A program made the translations under genes and the position numbers. A stretch of DNA of 64,000 nucleotides from Volutella citrinella (lineage: Eukaryota; Ascomycota; Sordariomycetes; Hypocreales; Nectriaceae), in assembly GCA_034401135.1 (NCBI GenBank), contig JAWZSP010000004.1, positions 3,658,001 through 3,722,000 of the forward strand, given 5' to 3'. Positions 24,554 through 34,700 of the stretch are shown piece after piece. Position 1 is the first letter of the stretch. Each line of letters opens with the position of its first letter. The notes beneath the pieces are model-generated. The model saw nothing but the letters and a program-made list of their open reading frames with translations. It did not search any database and was not told where the DNA came from.

Positions 24554-24572
24554 CCACCAGTTTTCACCCAGA

Positions 24573-26185
24573 ATGACGTCCAGGCCTGCGCTGGGCGGTC
24601 GCAACAGGCCATCCTTTCGACCGCAATGCACGCACTTGACGATGACGCGCCTCTACGGGCCCGGCTTCCTGTGCCAGTCATGCTACAGACCTGGGCCGTT
24701 CGGGTGGGTGTATAGGTGCACGCAAGACCGAGATGAGTTGATTGAGCACGCGGCATCGAATGGCTACACAGTAGGCGGCTGCTCGGCCAATGCGGGGGCC
24801 AACGGAACTGACAGCACGATAGACTGCATTCGACGACATTGGCCAATCTTTGACTGAGCAACTGACCATTCGGAAAAGAAGCCCGGCAGCACGCGAAGAT
24901 AGGCTTAGCTTCTTGAGCGAGATCACCCCTCGACAGATGGCGAGCTACACCCCGAGCCAACTTGCCACCATCCTCCGGCAGCGGGAAAATGTGACGAGAC
25001 CTCCCAATGCGTTACTACGATCGATTTGGCTTACGAGTTGCTAGCTTCATGTTGCTATTCAGAGAGAGCGGCAACAAAAACTGAACCACTCCCGGCACAG
25101 TTGCTTCCCTCAGTCGTGCGACTTTGACGATACCCTCTCTGCTGACGGCACATATGCCTCTAGTAGCACATGGATATCCATAGATGACGAAGAGTGCCAA
25201 TACAAAGTCTGCCCGTTTTGTCGGCCTGGGTGTGCAGACAGAGCATTCCTCAGTCTAAACGCCGTGGCGGATGGCGAGATGTCGCCGACGGCTGCAGCGG
25301 GTTTTGGCTTTCATGTACTTGGCGAACGACCTGTCGCCGACACCAAAATTCTCAGCGAAATTGGACGTCGCCCATTGCCACAGGTGAGACGAAAAGGCTC
25401 TCTCAGATTGCATCTACGCCTGCTAATTGGCCCAGCCGAGATCCCAAGTCAGCCGTGAATCAAGCTCCCTCACCTCAGATCTGAGCATGATGGAGATGCT
25501 AGAAGACCAGATTGCCCGATGTGGCCTCTGGCAGAGCGGCAACAACGATGTGGAATTCGATGCAGAGCCATTGATGTCCCTGCTTTCCTTCGACACCGGG
25601 CAGTTGAAGCGCTCCCCCAAGTGCGACAACCTAGCTGCCTATGAGGACGGCAAAGAGGCACGAGCACATGAGATTGCTATAACGTTACCTAATAAGCTGC
25701 CGAGCGGACCCGAGAAAGAGAGCTCAACAGAGAGCCATGTGCCAGAATTGACGGCTGGGACTGGTCTTCACAATGGAAGAAGGTGGTTCCCGGCAGGGGA
25801 AGCAGCACGGAACCCGCTGACTTTGAAGACCGACGAGATGTTTTCCCCCTTGCACCCAGCAGCCGCTCTGGCTTACATTCAACGAACTTGTGGATCATAT
25901 GCAGAATATGCAGAGGGTAACCGCTTGCCAGATTGGCCGGATGCAGCCGACGATGTGGGCCTGGTACTACTTGTCGACAAAACCATGGAGGCTGCTGTCG
26001 CAACTCCATTAGCCCCACCTGACATTGCTGAGGAAAGGTTTTTTCAAGGGTCGCCAACTTCCATGATGGAATACGAGGATGACGAGGGCATCTTTACACC
26101 AGCTCCCCTGAAACTGGAGCATGGGATTGCTGTGCTAGAGGAGAGCGTCGAGCTCAAGCAACCGGATCTGGTGACACAAGCATGA
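24573..26185 (+). CDS. conserved fungal Cys-rich protein, function unknown
   Basis: Four exons (24573-24770, 24823-24990, 25063-25383, 25436-26185), all joined at phase 0, give 478 residues. The introns are 52, 72 and 52 nt; introns 1 and 3 have good branch sites (AACTGAC, GCTAAT), whereas the donor of intron 2 (GTGACG) is weak. Two cysteine groups stand out: C34-x2-C37-x11-C49 in the N-terminal part, and C167/C172-x2-C175-x3-C179 followed by the motif ADRAFLSLNAVADGE. They may bind zinc. The C-terminal 250 residues are acidic and low-complexity. I know this arrangement as a conserved ascomycete protein without an assigned function and do not infer one. Confidence 0.7.
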
Positions 26186-26466
26186 AGAGTGGTGGCTCTA
26201 TTTGATTGGCACTCGCATGCCGGTTGTTGATGTTGGACGGCGTATGGGCCTGAGCCCGTGGAGCGAGCGCTAAGGGCTACTTTGACACAAAAGATGGTGC
26301 AGGCTGGGTCATGGCGTTGAGGGACGATTGCCGGATACCTTTCTTCGTTTGCGAAACCACCATGGCCGTTGAGGGCTGGTGAGAGACGAAAATAGCACGT
26401 AGGCAAGTAAATCATTCTATTCAGCAACAAACGTCTAATCAAGTCTATGAATGCTCGTGCGTTAGG

Positions 26467-28370
26467 CTAGTCGTCCTCTTTTACGCTCTCCAGCACCTTC
26501 TTCATCATCTGGTTCCCGACCACCTTGGCCTCCTCGAACCGAGGCTCGAAAAACGCCTGTGTACTGACGAAGCGCTTCTCCCATGTTTCAAAGTGGCCAA
26601 GGCTGACACACTCGGCCCATCCACGCGCAGCAAAGGTGAATTCGAGGTCATCGCTCCTGTATTTCTTGTCCTCGACCGCGGTCACCAGCGCCTCATCCAG
26701 GATCTCGGGGTTCCGGAACAGGTACTCGGTAACACCAAGGCGAAGACGGAAGAGCGGGGTGCTGCAGAGCATATGATCGTAGGGGTTGATGTTCAGGGCA
26801 GCCCAGCAGTCCACCATGGCCAAGAGGGAGAGGTGGTTGTTGGGGCGCGGGGGCTCGTCGGTCGGCGTGCCAAGGGAGAAGGACGACAGGACATCAGTGT
26901 CCAGCAGCGGGCGCTTCTCCCAGGTGTGGGAGGGTCCAAAGACCTTGTCGCGGGCACGATAGACGCGCTCGCGAAGGCCCTCGAGGTTGCCCTCGAGCAT
27001 CAGCTTGTAGAGGATGGTCACGCTCTTGGCGTACTCGGCAATCTGCTCACGCGCCTCCGGATTGAGGATGGCGAGCCCGGCGTAGACGTGCCACTTTTGC
27101 GAGTAGATTCGCAGCATAATGTTGACCTTTACATTCTCAATGCCGCCGACATAGCGGCTCAGCTCCCAGGGGAACTGCTTGTTAGCGTGCCACGCCTTGC
27201 CCATGGAGAGGAAGGCGGCGTGGGTGACGGCCTGCGTGTCGGCAGTGATGCGGTCGTGCTCCTTGGCCGTGAGGTAGACGAACTTGGAGCGCAGGCACGA
27301 GAGCACCGCCTCGACCTTGTGCAGGGCCTCGTCGGGCGCGCGGTGCTGGATGAGGACAAGCGGCTGGTTAACGGGGTCGACATTGGGGCCGTGCAGCGAG
27401 TGGCACGACACGATGGCGGCGTCGGCGGGGAGGTGGGCTTCGAAGGCAGCGATCTCGGGCGACTTGCACGACGTCTGACCGCCGACGATGGCGCCGAGCT
27501 TGGTAGCTATGGATTGAAAAGCAGGAAACGTTAGACGTGTGGTCCTTTCTCGGGGCAGAACGCGGCTTCACTGGCCGACTCCTCTGACGGAGGAGACTGC
27601 CCTCGTGTTCACGCGGAGGGAGGAGGGCGCGTACATGGTGCGTACTGGGAAATCACTCGGTCAATGATGGCGGCCTCGACGCTATAGATTATGTAGTCGC
27701 TGGCTCGGGATACGAAATGACCATTGCGGACAATCTCTATATTTTTCTATACACGGAAATCTTCAGCATCCGGCCTGTCGAGAGCAGAGGTGCGTGTGAA
27801 GGGCAATACATTTCCAGCATATTCCTTCTGCAAGCTTTCATGATTCTCTTCTCTGTCGCAGGCCAGAATTCTATACGAAGGACCCTTTGGTCAGCCACTG
27901 GGCACAGACATTCAAGGGTTCGCGTGGGTGGTTGGGGGGGCACGATGCCAGTCCTGATCTTTTTGCAAATGTTAGCTCATCGGTGTCAAAACAACAACAG
28001 CTAACCAAGTGTGAGGGTGAAAAGCCGAAAGGGCAAGGCGATGATCAGACAATAGTTTTGAAAAGGTAGCTAGCAGTTACATCATTGAGAGCCCGAGGAC
28101 GGTTCTGGGGACCGGAACGGCCGCAGATGCCCCCGAACAATGCTCGAGCCAAATGCGCTCTAGTCATCATATTCGCCAGGGAAGGGGAGGATCAAGAAGG
28201 AATAAAAGAAGATGAGTCATGACTTACCAATTGATCGGGCGCCCGCGGGACCTGAGGTCACCATCACACCAGTGAGCAGATACTTACTTCCAGCCAGCAG
28301 CAGAGAGCCTCTCGGCGTACATCTTGCCCATGTCGCCCATGCCAATGAGTCCGACGACGAAGTTTTCCAT
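26467..28370 (-). CDS. TYR1: prephenate dehydrogenase [NADP+]
   Basis: Four minus-strand exons (28370-28288, 27870-27810, 27746-27635, 27506-26467) join in frame to 431 residues (yeast Tyr1 452). The N-terminal Rossmann loop is G10-M-G12-D-M-G15, followed by the CDREE segment at the end of the second strand. Further family signatures are GHFVSR, SDYIIYSVEA, VGGQTS, SLHGPN, the TADTQAVTHAAFLSMG helix and SNHLSLLAMVD-like residues. The enzyme oxidatively decarboxylates prephenate to 4-hydroxyphenylpyruvate with NADP+ for tyrosine synthesis. Intron 1 is unusually long (417 nt); it contains a TGAGTCA element and a second GTAAGT donor. The gene is divergent from the ATS1-like gene, 423 bp apart. 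Confidence 0.95.
28213..28219. promoter_or_regulatory. TGAGTCA (Gcn4/CPC1-type) site in TYR1 intron 1
   Basis: The exact palindromic element TGAGTCA lies 150 bases inside TYR1, within its first intron. CPC1/Gcn4 bZIP factors bind TGACTCA at amino-acid biosynthesis genes under starvation. I see no exact copy in the 423-bp promoter. Confidence 0.4.
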
Positions 28371-28793
28371 CCCGGCCGGGACGTGGGATTTCTGCTCCAA
28401 AGCCATGTTTGTGGATCTGTCTGCCAATGGAATTTGCGCAGTAGATTATCACGGATCACATCCTGGAACGCCAGGGTACACTAGAGCCGAGGGCGCTTGG
28501 GAAAAGAGCCCGGAGCAAGTGAGGAATCCTGCGAAGGTGTGTGTAGTGAAGAAGGAAAGCTCACGGAAAGGGTTGGAGAAAAAAAAAGTTGCAAAGAAAT
28601 GTCTTTGGAAAGTGGGGACGGAATCTCGTATTAGGTAATCTTGCAGAGCTACCCACCGCGATATAGCGATCCACATGCACTTACAAGCTATAAATTTTGG
28701 CTGGAGCAGGCTGCCCGTTACAAGCAAGACATTAATTCGGCTCCGCGTTCATAATTTATTATACGACGGTCATACTCTCTAGATTTTTATTCC
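28371..28793. promoter_or_regulatory. bidirectional TYR1/ATS1 intergenic region
   Basis: The 423 bases between the divergent start codons must hold both promoters. The ATS1 side is AT-rich just before its ATG. I see no other strong motif. Confidence 0.45.
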
Positions 28794-29876
28794 ATGCGTT
28801 TCGTCTTCGCCATCGGGTCCAACGGCTCAGGCCAACTCGGGATCGGCCACAAAGAGGATGTTTCAGTTCCCAAACCAGTGGCATTCTACCCTGCCCAGCC
28901 GGCCTCACCTCCCACCAAAGTCGCCGCTGGTGGTAACCACTCGCTCATATTGAACGAGTCGGGGGCGCTCTGGTGGAGTGGTGATTCTGCACCGGGAGCA
29001 GGCGGTCTAGGAGAAGCTCCTGGCCCTGTATTCGCTGAGGCGAAACTCCTCAACGACAGCAAAATATCTCCGGTGGCCCTTATTGCTGCGACATGGGAGG
29101 CTTCGATTGTCGTGGCGAAAGATGAGGAAGGAAAGAATAGAAAGGTTTACAGTTTCGGTACAGGGCAAAAAGGAGAGCTTGGGCTGGGCATGTACATCTT
29201 TCGCAGTTCTGCGGCGCAACAGATCGCCGCATTTCCTCCCGAGGGAACGCAAGTTGTCGACTTGGCAGCCTCCATGGGACATGTGGTCGCTGTTCTGGAC
29301 AATGGAGATGCATACGCCTGGGGAAATTGCCGGAAGGGCCAGGGCGGAGAACCTGGCGAAATTATTCTCACGCCCCGCAAAATCGAGGGTGTGCCCTTCC
29401 GAATCACGAGAGCTGTGTGCGGGCGGGAGTTTACGTGCTTGTTCGGCGAGCCTGACAGTGGACATGTCGTTGTATTTGGGTCTGATAAATGGGGTATCAA
29501 AACAAATGCACCCAAGACCGCTCCGTCATGGCTAGACGTGGGCGCGGGATGGGGCAATATCTACATCTTGACCAAAGAAGGGCAGGTCCAAGGCTGGGGC
29601 CGCGACGATCTTGAACAGCTGCCACCTACAGACCTCCCCAAAATCAGCCAATTTGCAGTTGGCAGCGAACATGTTGTGGCGCTGTCCGTTGACAGCGATG
29701 TTATCGCATGGGGCTGGGGCGAACACGGCAACTGCGGACCCCGAGACGCATCCGCCGAAAGGAAAAGCAAATGGAGTACTATTGCCTCGTCAAAATATAT
29801 TCCCGAGGACAGTATGATTTCAGGAATCGGTGCAGGGTGTGCCACAAGCTGGGTTTTCATTGAACCCAAACCCTGA
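28794..29876 (+). CDS. ATS1: RCC1-repeat protein, ATS1/KTI13-like
   Basis: A single exon codes for 360 residues (yeast Ats1/Kti13 333). RCC1-type blades are visible at FAIGSNGSGQLGIG, YSFGTGQKGELGLG, YAWGNCRKGQGG, VVFGSDKWG, QGWGRDDL and IAWGWGEHGNCG. The short N-terminus, starting directly with blade 1, and the size fit ATS1 better than the nuclear exchange factor RCC1. Kti13 pairs with Kti11/Dph3 and supports diphthamide synthesis and Elongator-dependent tRNA wobble-uridine modification. The gene is divergent from TYR1 and convergent with RAD9, with only 73 bases between the stop codons. Confidence 0.82.
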   Translation: MRFVFAIGSNGSGQLGIGHKEDVSVPKPVAFYPAQPASPPTKVAAGGNHSLILNESGALWWSGDSAPGAGGLGEAPGPVFAEAKLLNDSKISPVALIAATWEASIVVAKDEEGKNRKVYSFGTGQKGELGLGMYIFRSSAAQQIAAFPPEGTQVVDLAASMGHVVAVLDNGDAYAWGNCRKGQGGEPGEIILTPRKIEGVPFRITRAVCGREFTCLFGEPDSGHVVVFGSDKWGIKTNAPKTAPSWLDVGAGWGNIYILTKEGQVQGWGRDDLEQLPPTDLPKISQFAVGSEHVVALSVDSDVIAWGWGEHGNCGPRDASAERKSKWSTIASSKYIPEDSMISGIGAGCATSWVFIEPKP

Positions 29877-29949
29877 GAAAATCACAAATATCCCACCACC
29901 TCTTCATTGACCGTCCTTCGTCAGACAAGGCGTCTTTTTTTGGGCTATC

Positions 29950-31553
29950 TTAATCTGGGAAAAGGGCCAGATTATTGACATCCGCCAGCTTTTGCGTCGG
30001 TTCCAAGAAGGTCGAATCTGCATCTGTCGGCTCAGGGGGCTCGGCAGACTCTTGGCCAGCCACTGCGGCCTGTTGCGGTTCATCGTTCATCATATGAATG
30101 GTTGATGCGTTCTGAAGCCAAATCAGTATACTGTTGTACGATAGAATGGTATACCTTTCACTCACCGGGTCCACGCTATGATCCCACCCTAATCTCGCAT
30201 CCTCCTCTGCGTCTTCTTCATCCTCGTCTCTGACAGGCTCCCATCCCGGATCATCTACGAACAAGCTTTCTGACCTCATCGTCGGAGGTGGTGGCGGTCT
30301 TTGGGACGGACGCAGGTCAAAAGCACTTATTCTCGACAAACTAGCCCGGGCAGCGCTAAGTTGCGGTGTTGGGTTCTGGAAAGGATGGGAGGCGGCGGGA
30401 GGCTGTTGGGGTTTTTCCTGGGGCTGAGGTGCCTCGGATGGCACAACGCTCGTTCTACGAGATGTTGCCTCAAGACGGGGTCCAGTTGGTGCCGTTACAT
30501 TCTTGCGGCCTTTCTTAGTTTTTTGCCCTGGGTTGCTTCCACGTTCTCCAACCGTCATAATGAGAAATTCGCACGATATCGCATCGCTGTTGTATGACAG
30601 CTGAATAGGACGGGCCGGAATTGAGTACCGCGCGGAGACGTCGTTGCCAGTAATTCCGGCGTGCTGAATAATAGCGCGAAAGTCTTTGACCGATATGACA
30701 ATGTGAAGCTTATCCTCCACGTCAATATCATCAAACTCGTCGGCCTCTACAGCGATGGATGTCTGAAGGGGTTTCTTCAAGACCGCTGCAAGCGTTGTCA
30801 GCAAGCGAGCACAAATGCACTGGAACACATCACGTACTATCTTCACTGACTGTTTTTTCGCTGAAACATGTGAAGTTTACGTGATCTCCGTCCGTGTTGA
30901 TGTCCAGAAACTCGATCCCAGGGCCAAAGTGGTCCATAAGCTGGCGCAGGGTTCTGCTGGATATCGTCCAGTGGTGGGGCGAATCATGTCGGTTGAACTT
31001 GGCATGGACAGGCACCGCCACCTCGAATGGCAGGCGATGTGTTGAGGTTAGGCCGTTGCGGAAGACTATTCGCGTAATAAACCGACTCTGCACACCCTCC
31101 CCGTCCTCAATCGCGACGTCACACCGGTCAATGAGGGTCTGTTTCTCAACATCACGCAGGCTGTCCGCTGCGGTCCGGCTTCGGAACAGTGAGATGAGAG
31201 CCTGCCGGTGTCAGTTCAACCATCTAGGAGAGTACAAAGGTATTTTTGCGCTCACTCGTATGTACAGTGTGCAGTGGAAGCGTTCGCGAAATTGCCCGCC
31301 GCCCTGGTATTGGTATCTGGAAAAGAACTTGGTGGTGGCAAACCGGACACAGGCATATGCGGATTTGGAGTTGTTGAGAGTGGTCAGAACAAACTGGTGG
31401 CCTATTAGAAGGTTCGTTGCGAAGAGATGGTGTACGAACCGAATCCTTTCGTGCCTCGAGGGAGACGTCGTCGCTGAACTTGCTCAGGCAGATGAGTGCA
31501 TCTCGGAAGGCTGAGACGCCTTCCTCACTGAGCGTAAAATTTAGTAGCGCCAT
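29950..31553 (-). CDS. RAD9: DNA damage checkpoint clamp subunit Rad9
   Basis: Five minus-strand exons (31553-31440, 31393-31256, 31201-30838, 30785-30166, 30111-29950) join to 465 residues. The N-terminal PCNA-like domain begins MALLNFTLSEEGV and includes LNNSKSAYACVRFA, which aligns without gaps to the Rad9 motif VNSSRSAYACF. A second clamp domain follows with FKxF-like VKDFRAIIQHAG and FLIMTVG near its end (about residue 330). The C-terminal ~150 residues are a Pro/Ser/Glu-rich tail, the part phosphorylated by checkpoint kinases in homologues. Rad9 forms the 9-1-1 ring with Rad1 and Hus1 at damaged DNA. Intron 1 is only 46 nt; the others are 54-55, 52 and 54 nt. Confidence 0.9.
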
Positions 31554-32740
31554 CGCGCCATGTCTCCAGGCTTTCTTTCAAGATCAGAGAGCCTGCATTG
31601 GCGTCAATTTGGCGGCGTTTGTGATTCTCAGCGATGCAGGGATCGCTACGCACCGTGAAGATGCTTTTGGTGGCATCCACAGGCGCGCCTGCCTCGAACC
31701 GCGTGGAGTGAAGTGGAGACCCGCTACGTGCATATGTCATGCTTCACTACCCTGCACCATGGAACGTCATTGTCTGGGACCAAGAAATAGAGTCAAAATT
31801 CGAGTTATATTCGGTGGGTATTAATAAAGAATTGCCTGGATCCCTTTCCCATTCCTCCCCTTCATAATCTGCCTCTCTGATGATGACTGTCGCCACGCCC
31901 GGGGACAATTTGGTTGTAGCCCATCCAATGGAGAGCTGGTTCAGCGATGCTTGAAACAGCTGAAGCCGCCTAGCGAAAATCGCCAAGGCCCTCGGCGAAC
32001 ACCGTTCCTGTCAGCATTTATGCTGGTGCCAAAATGCCGACCGCCAATATTCCTGTGCCAGAACAAACCCATGGTTGCAGTGTTTTAGGAATGTGAGTGC
32101 TTGTGTATTGAAGGTGGGGTCTCTGCTTTTGGAACAGACGTTAGTTACTGGGAGAGCCAACTAAAACCGCTCCAGGGATCATATCTTACTCAGGGCTGGA
32201 AAGTTGAAAAAGCGATGAGGTTAAATGAAAGTTTTTAAGCTATGCAAGGGGGGAAGATTGCTGCTTTATATTTACAAGATAAACGTTGATATCATCACAC
32301 TTGCATGACCTTGGCACAACCAACACCGGCATGGGTCTGGGGTGCCTCATGACGTACACGAAGTGGCGGTGCAACCTTTCCAAGTTTCACGCGTGGCTGA
32401 ACGCCCATTGGACACTACCACCAGTGTGGCGTTCTGAGGTTCACACGTACTATTAGTCGCCTGAGCTGAGGTTCAATTCGCGTTCCAAATATTACAGAAG
32501 CCGGTTCGGCGTGTATATACGGCAGTTTACGAGTTCTCACAATGTTCGCGACGACTCTCTTCGTTGTCCCACGCCTCACACGAACATGGACGTATACAGA
32601 GCAAGAACAGGAGGTGCTCAGTCGGCATCGAAATGTATAAGATAGACACAATTAAGCCTATTTATCACCGCAGAGATGGATTCCAATCACCAAATGACAT
32701 CTAACCCCGAGGCATAGTTGGAGATTCAAAAAAAGGGAGC
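31554..32740. other. intergenic region RAD9 to repeat-protein gene
   Basis: About 1.2 kb. A minus-strand open frame at 31986-31747 has protein-like composition (see findings) but no start ATG or recognisable domain. The remainder holds the RAD9 promoter and the upstream region of the small plus-strand gene. Confidence 0.45.
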
Positions 32741-33331
32741 ATGTCGACTGCGAAAGAGGGGGCCAATCCCCCATCATCTTCCCCAGGAGCGCCACCACGG
32801 CGCAGTAGTCGCGCCCACAAAGCCCCGGAATTTCTCATTGACACTTATGCCCCGAAATCCCCGTCACCTAAAGCTGATAATCGACGGGGTAAATCTGCTG
32901 ACTCGCCGGGAAAACACGGTACTACCGATCGCGCAACTGCGGCCCGGCCTGCTCGCGTAGTAAAGCGGCTCCCCATCGGGCGTGCCAACACCAGTTCTTC
33001 AAGGCGTGCCAACGCCAGCTCTTCAAGGCGTGACAATGCCAGCTCTTCTAGGCGTGGAAACGCCAGTACTTCTAGGCGCGACTTTTCTGACTACATATGT
33101 AGCAGGTTACAAGGCCAAGTTGATATTATCGAGGAACTGGAAACCCACCGCCAGTTTGTCGACCAGCTGACCAATCGCCAAGACGATGCACAGTATCCCG
33201 TCCCTGCCAACGAGCCGGGCGATGAGCAAGAAGTCCTGGAGCTGAAGAGCGCTGACGGCGATAAAGGGCAATTTGAGGAGGAATACGCGGCCATTTTGGA
33301 TGGAAGGCGATACAAAAGCCCTTACTCTTGA
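32741..33331 (+). CDS. small basic protein with four 8-residue tandem repeats
   Basis: A single ATG-initiated exon codes for 196 residues; I do not recognise the family. Residues 1-80 are Ser/Pro/Lys/Arg-rich, with an AT-hook-free but strongly basic stretch. Residues 81-112 are four tandem copies of an R-x-N-A/T-S-S/T-S-R unit encoded by 24-bp repeats (32981-33076). The C-terminal third is acidic with a helix-forming SRLQGQVDIIEELETHRQFV segment cut here to its core IIEELETHRQF, possibly a coiled coil. There is no signal peptide. The composition suggests a nucleic-acid-associated or disordered protein; this is inference. It is convergent with the chitinase, 134 bases away. Confidence 0.5.
   Translation: MSTAKEGANPPSSSPGAPPRRSSRAHKAPEFLIDTYAPKSPSPKADNRRGKSADSPGKHGTTDRATAARPARVVKRLPIGRANTSSSRRANASSSRRDNASSSRRGNASTSRRDFSDYICSRLQGQVDIIEELETHRQFVDQLTNRQDDAQYPVPANEPGDEQEVLELKSADGDKGQFEEEYAAILDGRRYKSPYS
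32981..33076 (+). repeat. 4 x 24-bp tandem repeat, coding
   Basis: Four in-phase 24-bp units start at 32981, 33005, 33029 and 33053, each opening with CGTG and ending in AGG. Substitutions change mostly the second residue of each unit (A, A, D, G). A partial fifth start (CGCGAC) follows. Confidence 0.9.
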
Positions 33332-33465
33332 GGTAAACCCCGCCAAATCTAGCCACAGTCATTGTTAGTTCCCATCACCGCCATGAGCGCAGAATCTTAT
33401 GAAAGCAAGATTGCATAACCAAACTCCAAACTAAGATTTTTGTGAACTATGGTAAGACACGTCCG

Positions 33466-34700
33466 TTAACATGACTGAAGTTCAGACCAACCTGCCGCTA
33501 CCAGGCTCTCGCCCATGGACCTATCGCCGGCTCCATGCCAGAAGAATAGTCCTCCCAAGTTCATAGACATGGCATACCTGGCTTTCATTCTGACAGTATC
33601 TGGTACATCAAAAGAAAGGAACCCCTTTTCTCCGTTAGGGTCTACGAATGAAGCAGCGACGACGTTTTTGTCGACAGTTGCGTCACGTACCCAATCGTTG
33701 GGTAGGTCACAGTATTCCATTTCACCGGATCCTTGGTATGGGTGTCCAGGGCTCCTGGCCTGACCAAAGTACCTGGCGTAGACAGGAATCCCTAGCACTA
33801 TCTTCTGGCTTGGGAATCCTCGAGAAATCAGGTAGTCAACTCCCAGCTGAGATGATGTTCGAAGGGCAGGGTAGATGAGACTGAGATCCTCGCAAGGCGT
33901 CTGGAGTTGTGCGTGGTGGCCAGAGACATCTGTCCAGCTGCCGGTATAGTCGTAAGCCATGAGGTTCAGCACATCCAAAACATTGGCAGCAGCCGGCAGG
34001 TCAATGTGTTTGAGGCAGTACTGCCCGACTGGAAGAGCCGTGGTGAGCAGATACCATGGGGATGGGAGATGGGCCCGGATATCATATAGGAACGCAATAT
34101 AGTTGCGGCCGTCCTCGCTGCAGTCTGGATGTTCCCAATCGACTCCAAAGTATCAGTATGTTCTGCAACTCACACGTCGGTAACGGACTTACTATCCACA
34201 CCATCCAGTTGGTGAGAATCGCACAACTGGCGCGCCTGGTGCGCAAAGACTCGTCTCGCCTCTGGGTTCTGTGCCAGTTTTGAGAACTCCTTGCTGCTGC
34301 TTCCTCCCCCAACAGACAAGATGGTGCGTAGGTGAGGGTTTTCGGCCTTTAGTTTTGCAATAGCTGCCAAACAGCCCTTGACACCGTCGACTTCTTTGTC
34401 TTTATCCGCCCACTCATCCAGAGCCTGTGCGCCTGGTTAGGAGAGTCACAATAGCCCCCCGCGAGGAAATCACACTCACACGGATGCTTCCATCTTCATT
34501 CACGCTAAGTCAATATCAGTACAAAATCATCACGCCCAGGTGTCGAAGCATGAGAGGGACTGTTGGGCTTGGTTTGACACGAACCCAACAAACGCGTAGA
34601 AGATGTGCGTAATCGACTTGACGTCGAGCGTGGACGGCGGCCTGTCCTTGTAGACGCGCCACGATGGATAATACACGGAGTTGATGTACTTTGAAGCCAT
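33466..34700 (-). CDS. GH18 chitinase without signal peptide
   Basis: Four minus-strand exons (34700-34585, 34504-34480, 34424-34193, 34142-33466) join to 349 residues. The catalytic motif DGVDIDWE is complete at 121-128, with E128 as proton donor; it is created only by splicing of the 50-nt intron 3. Other GH18 marks are the N-terminal strand YYPSWR, ILSVGGGS (SxGG motif), the LMAYDYTGSW strand and the C-terminal GLFFWHGAGD. Exon 2 is only 25 nt. No secretion signal is visible, so it may act in the cytoplasm or leave by a non-classical route. GH18 enzymes hydrolyse chitin by substrate-assisted catalysis; intracellular members are linked to wall recycling and autolysis. Substrate is not provable from sequence. 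Confidence 0.92.

Noticed and set aside
26593..27534. 313-codon plus-strand open frame
   Set aside because: Antisense shadow of TYR1 exon 4.
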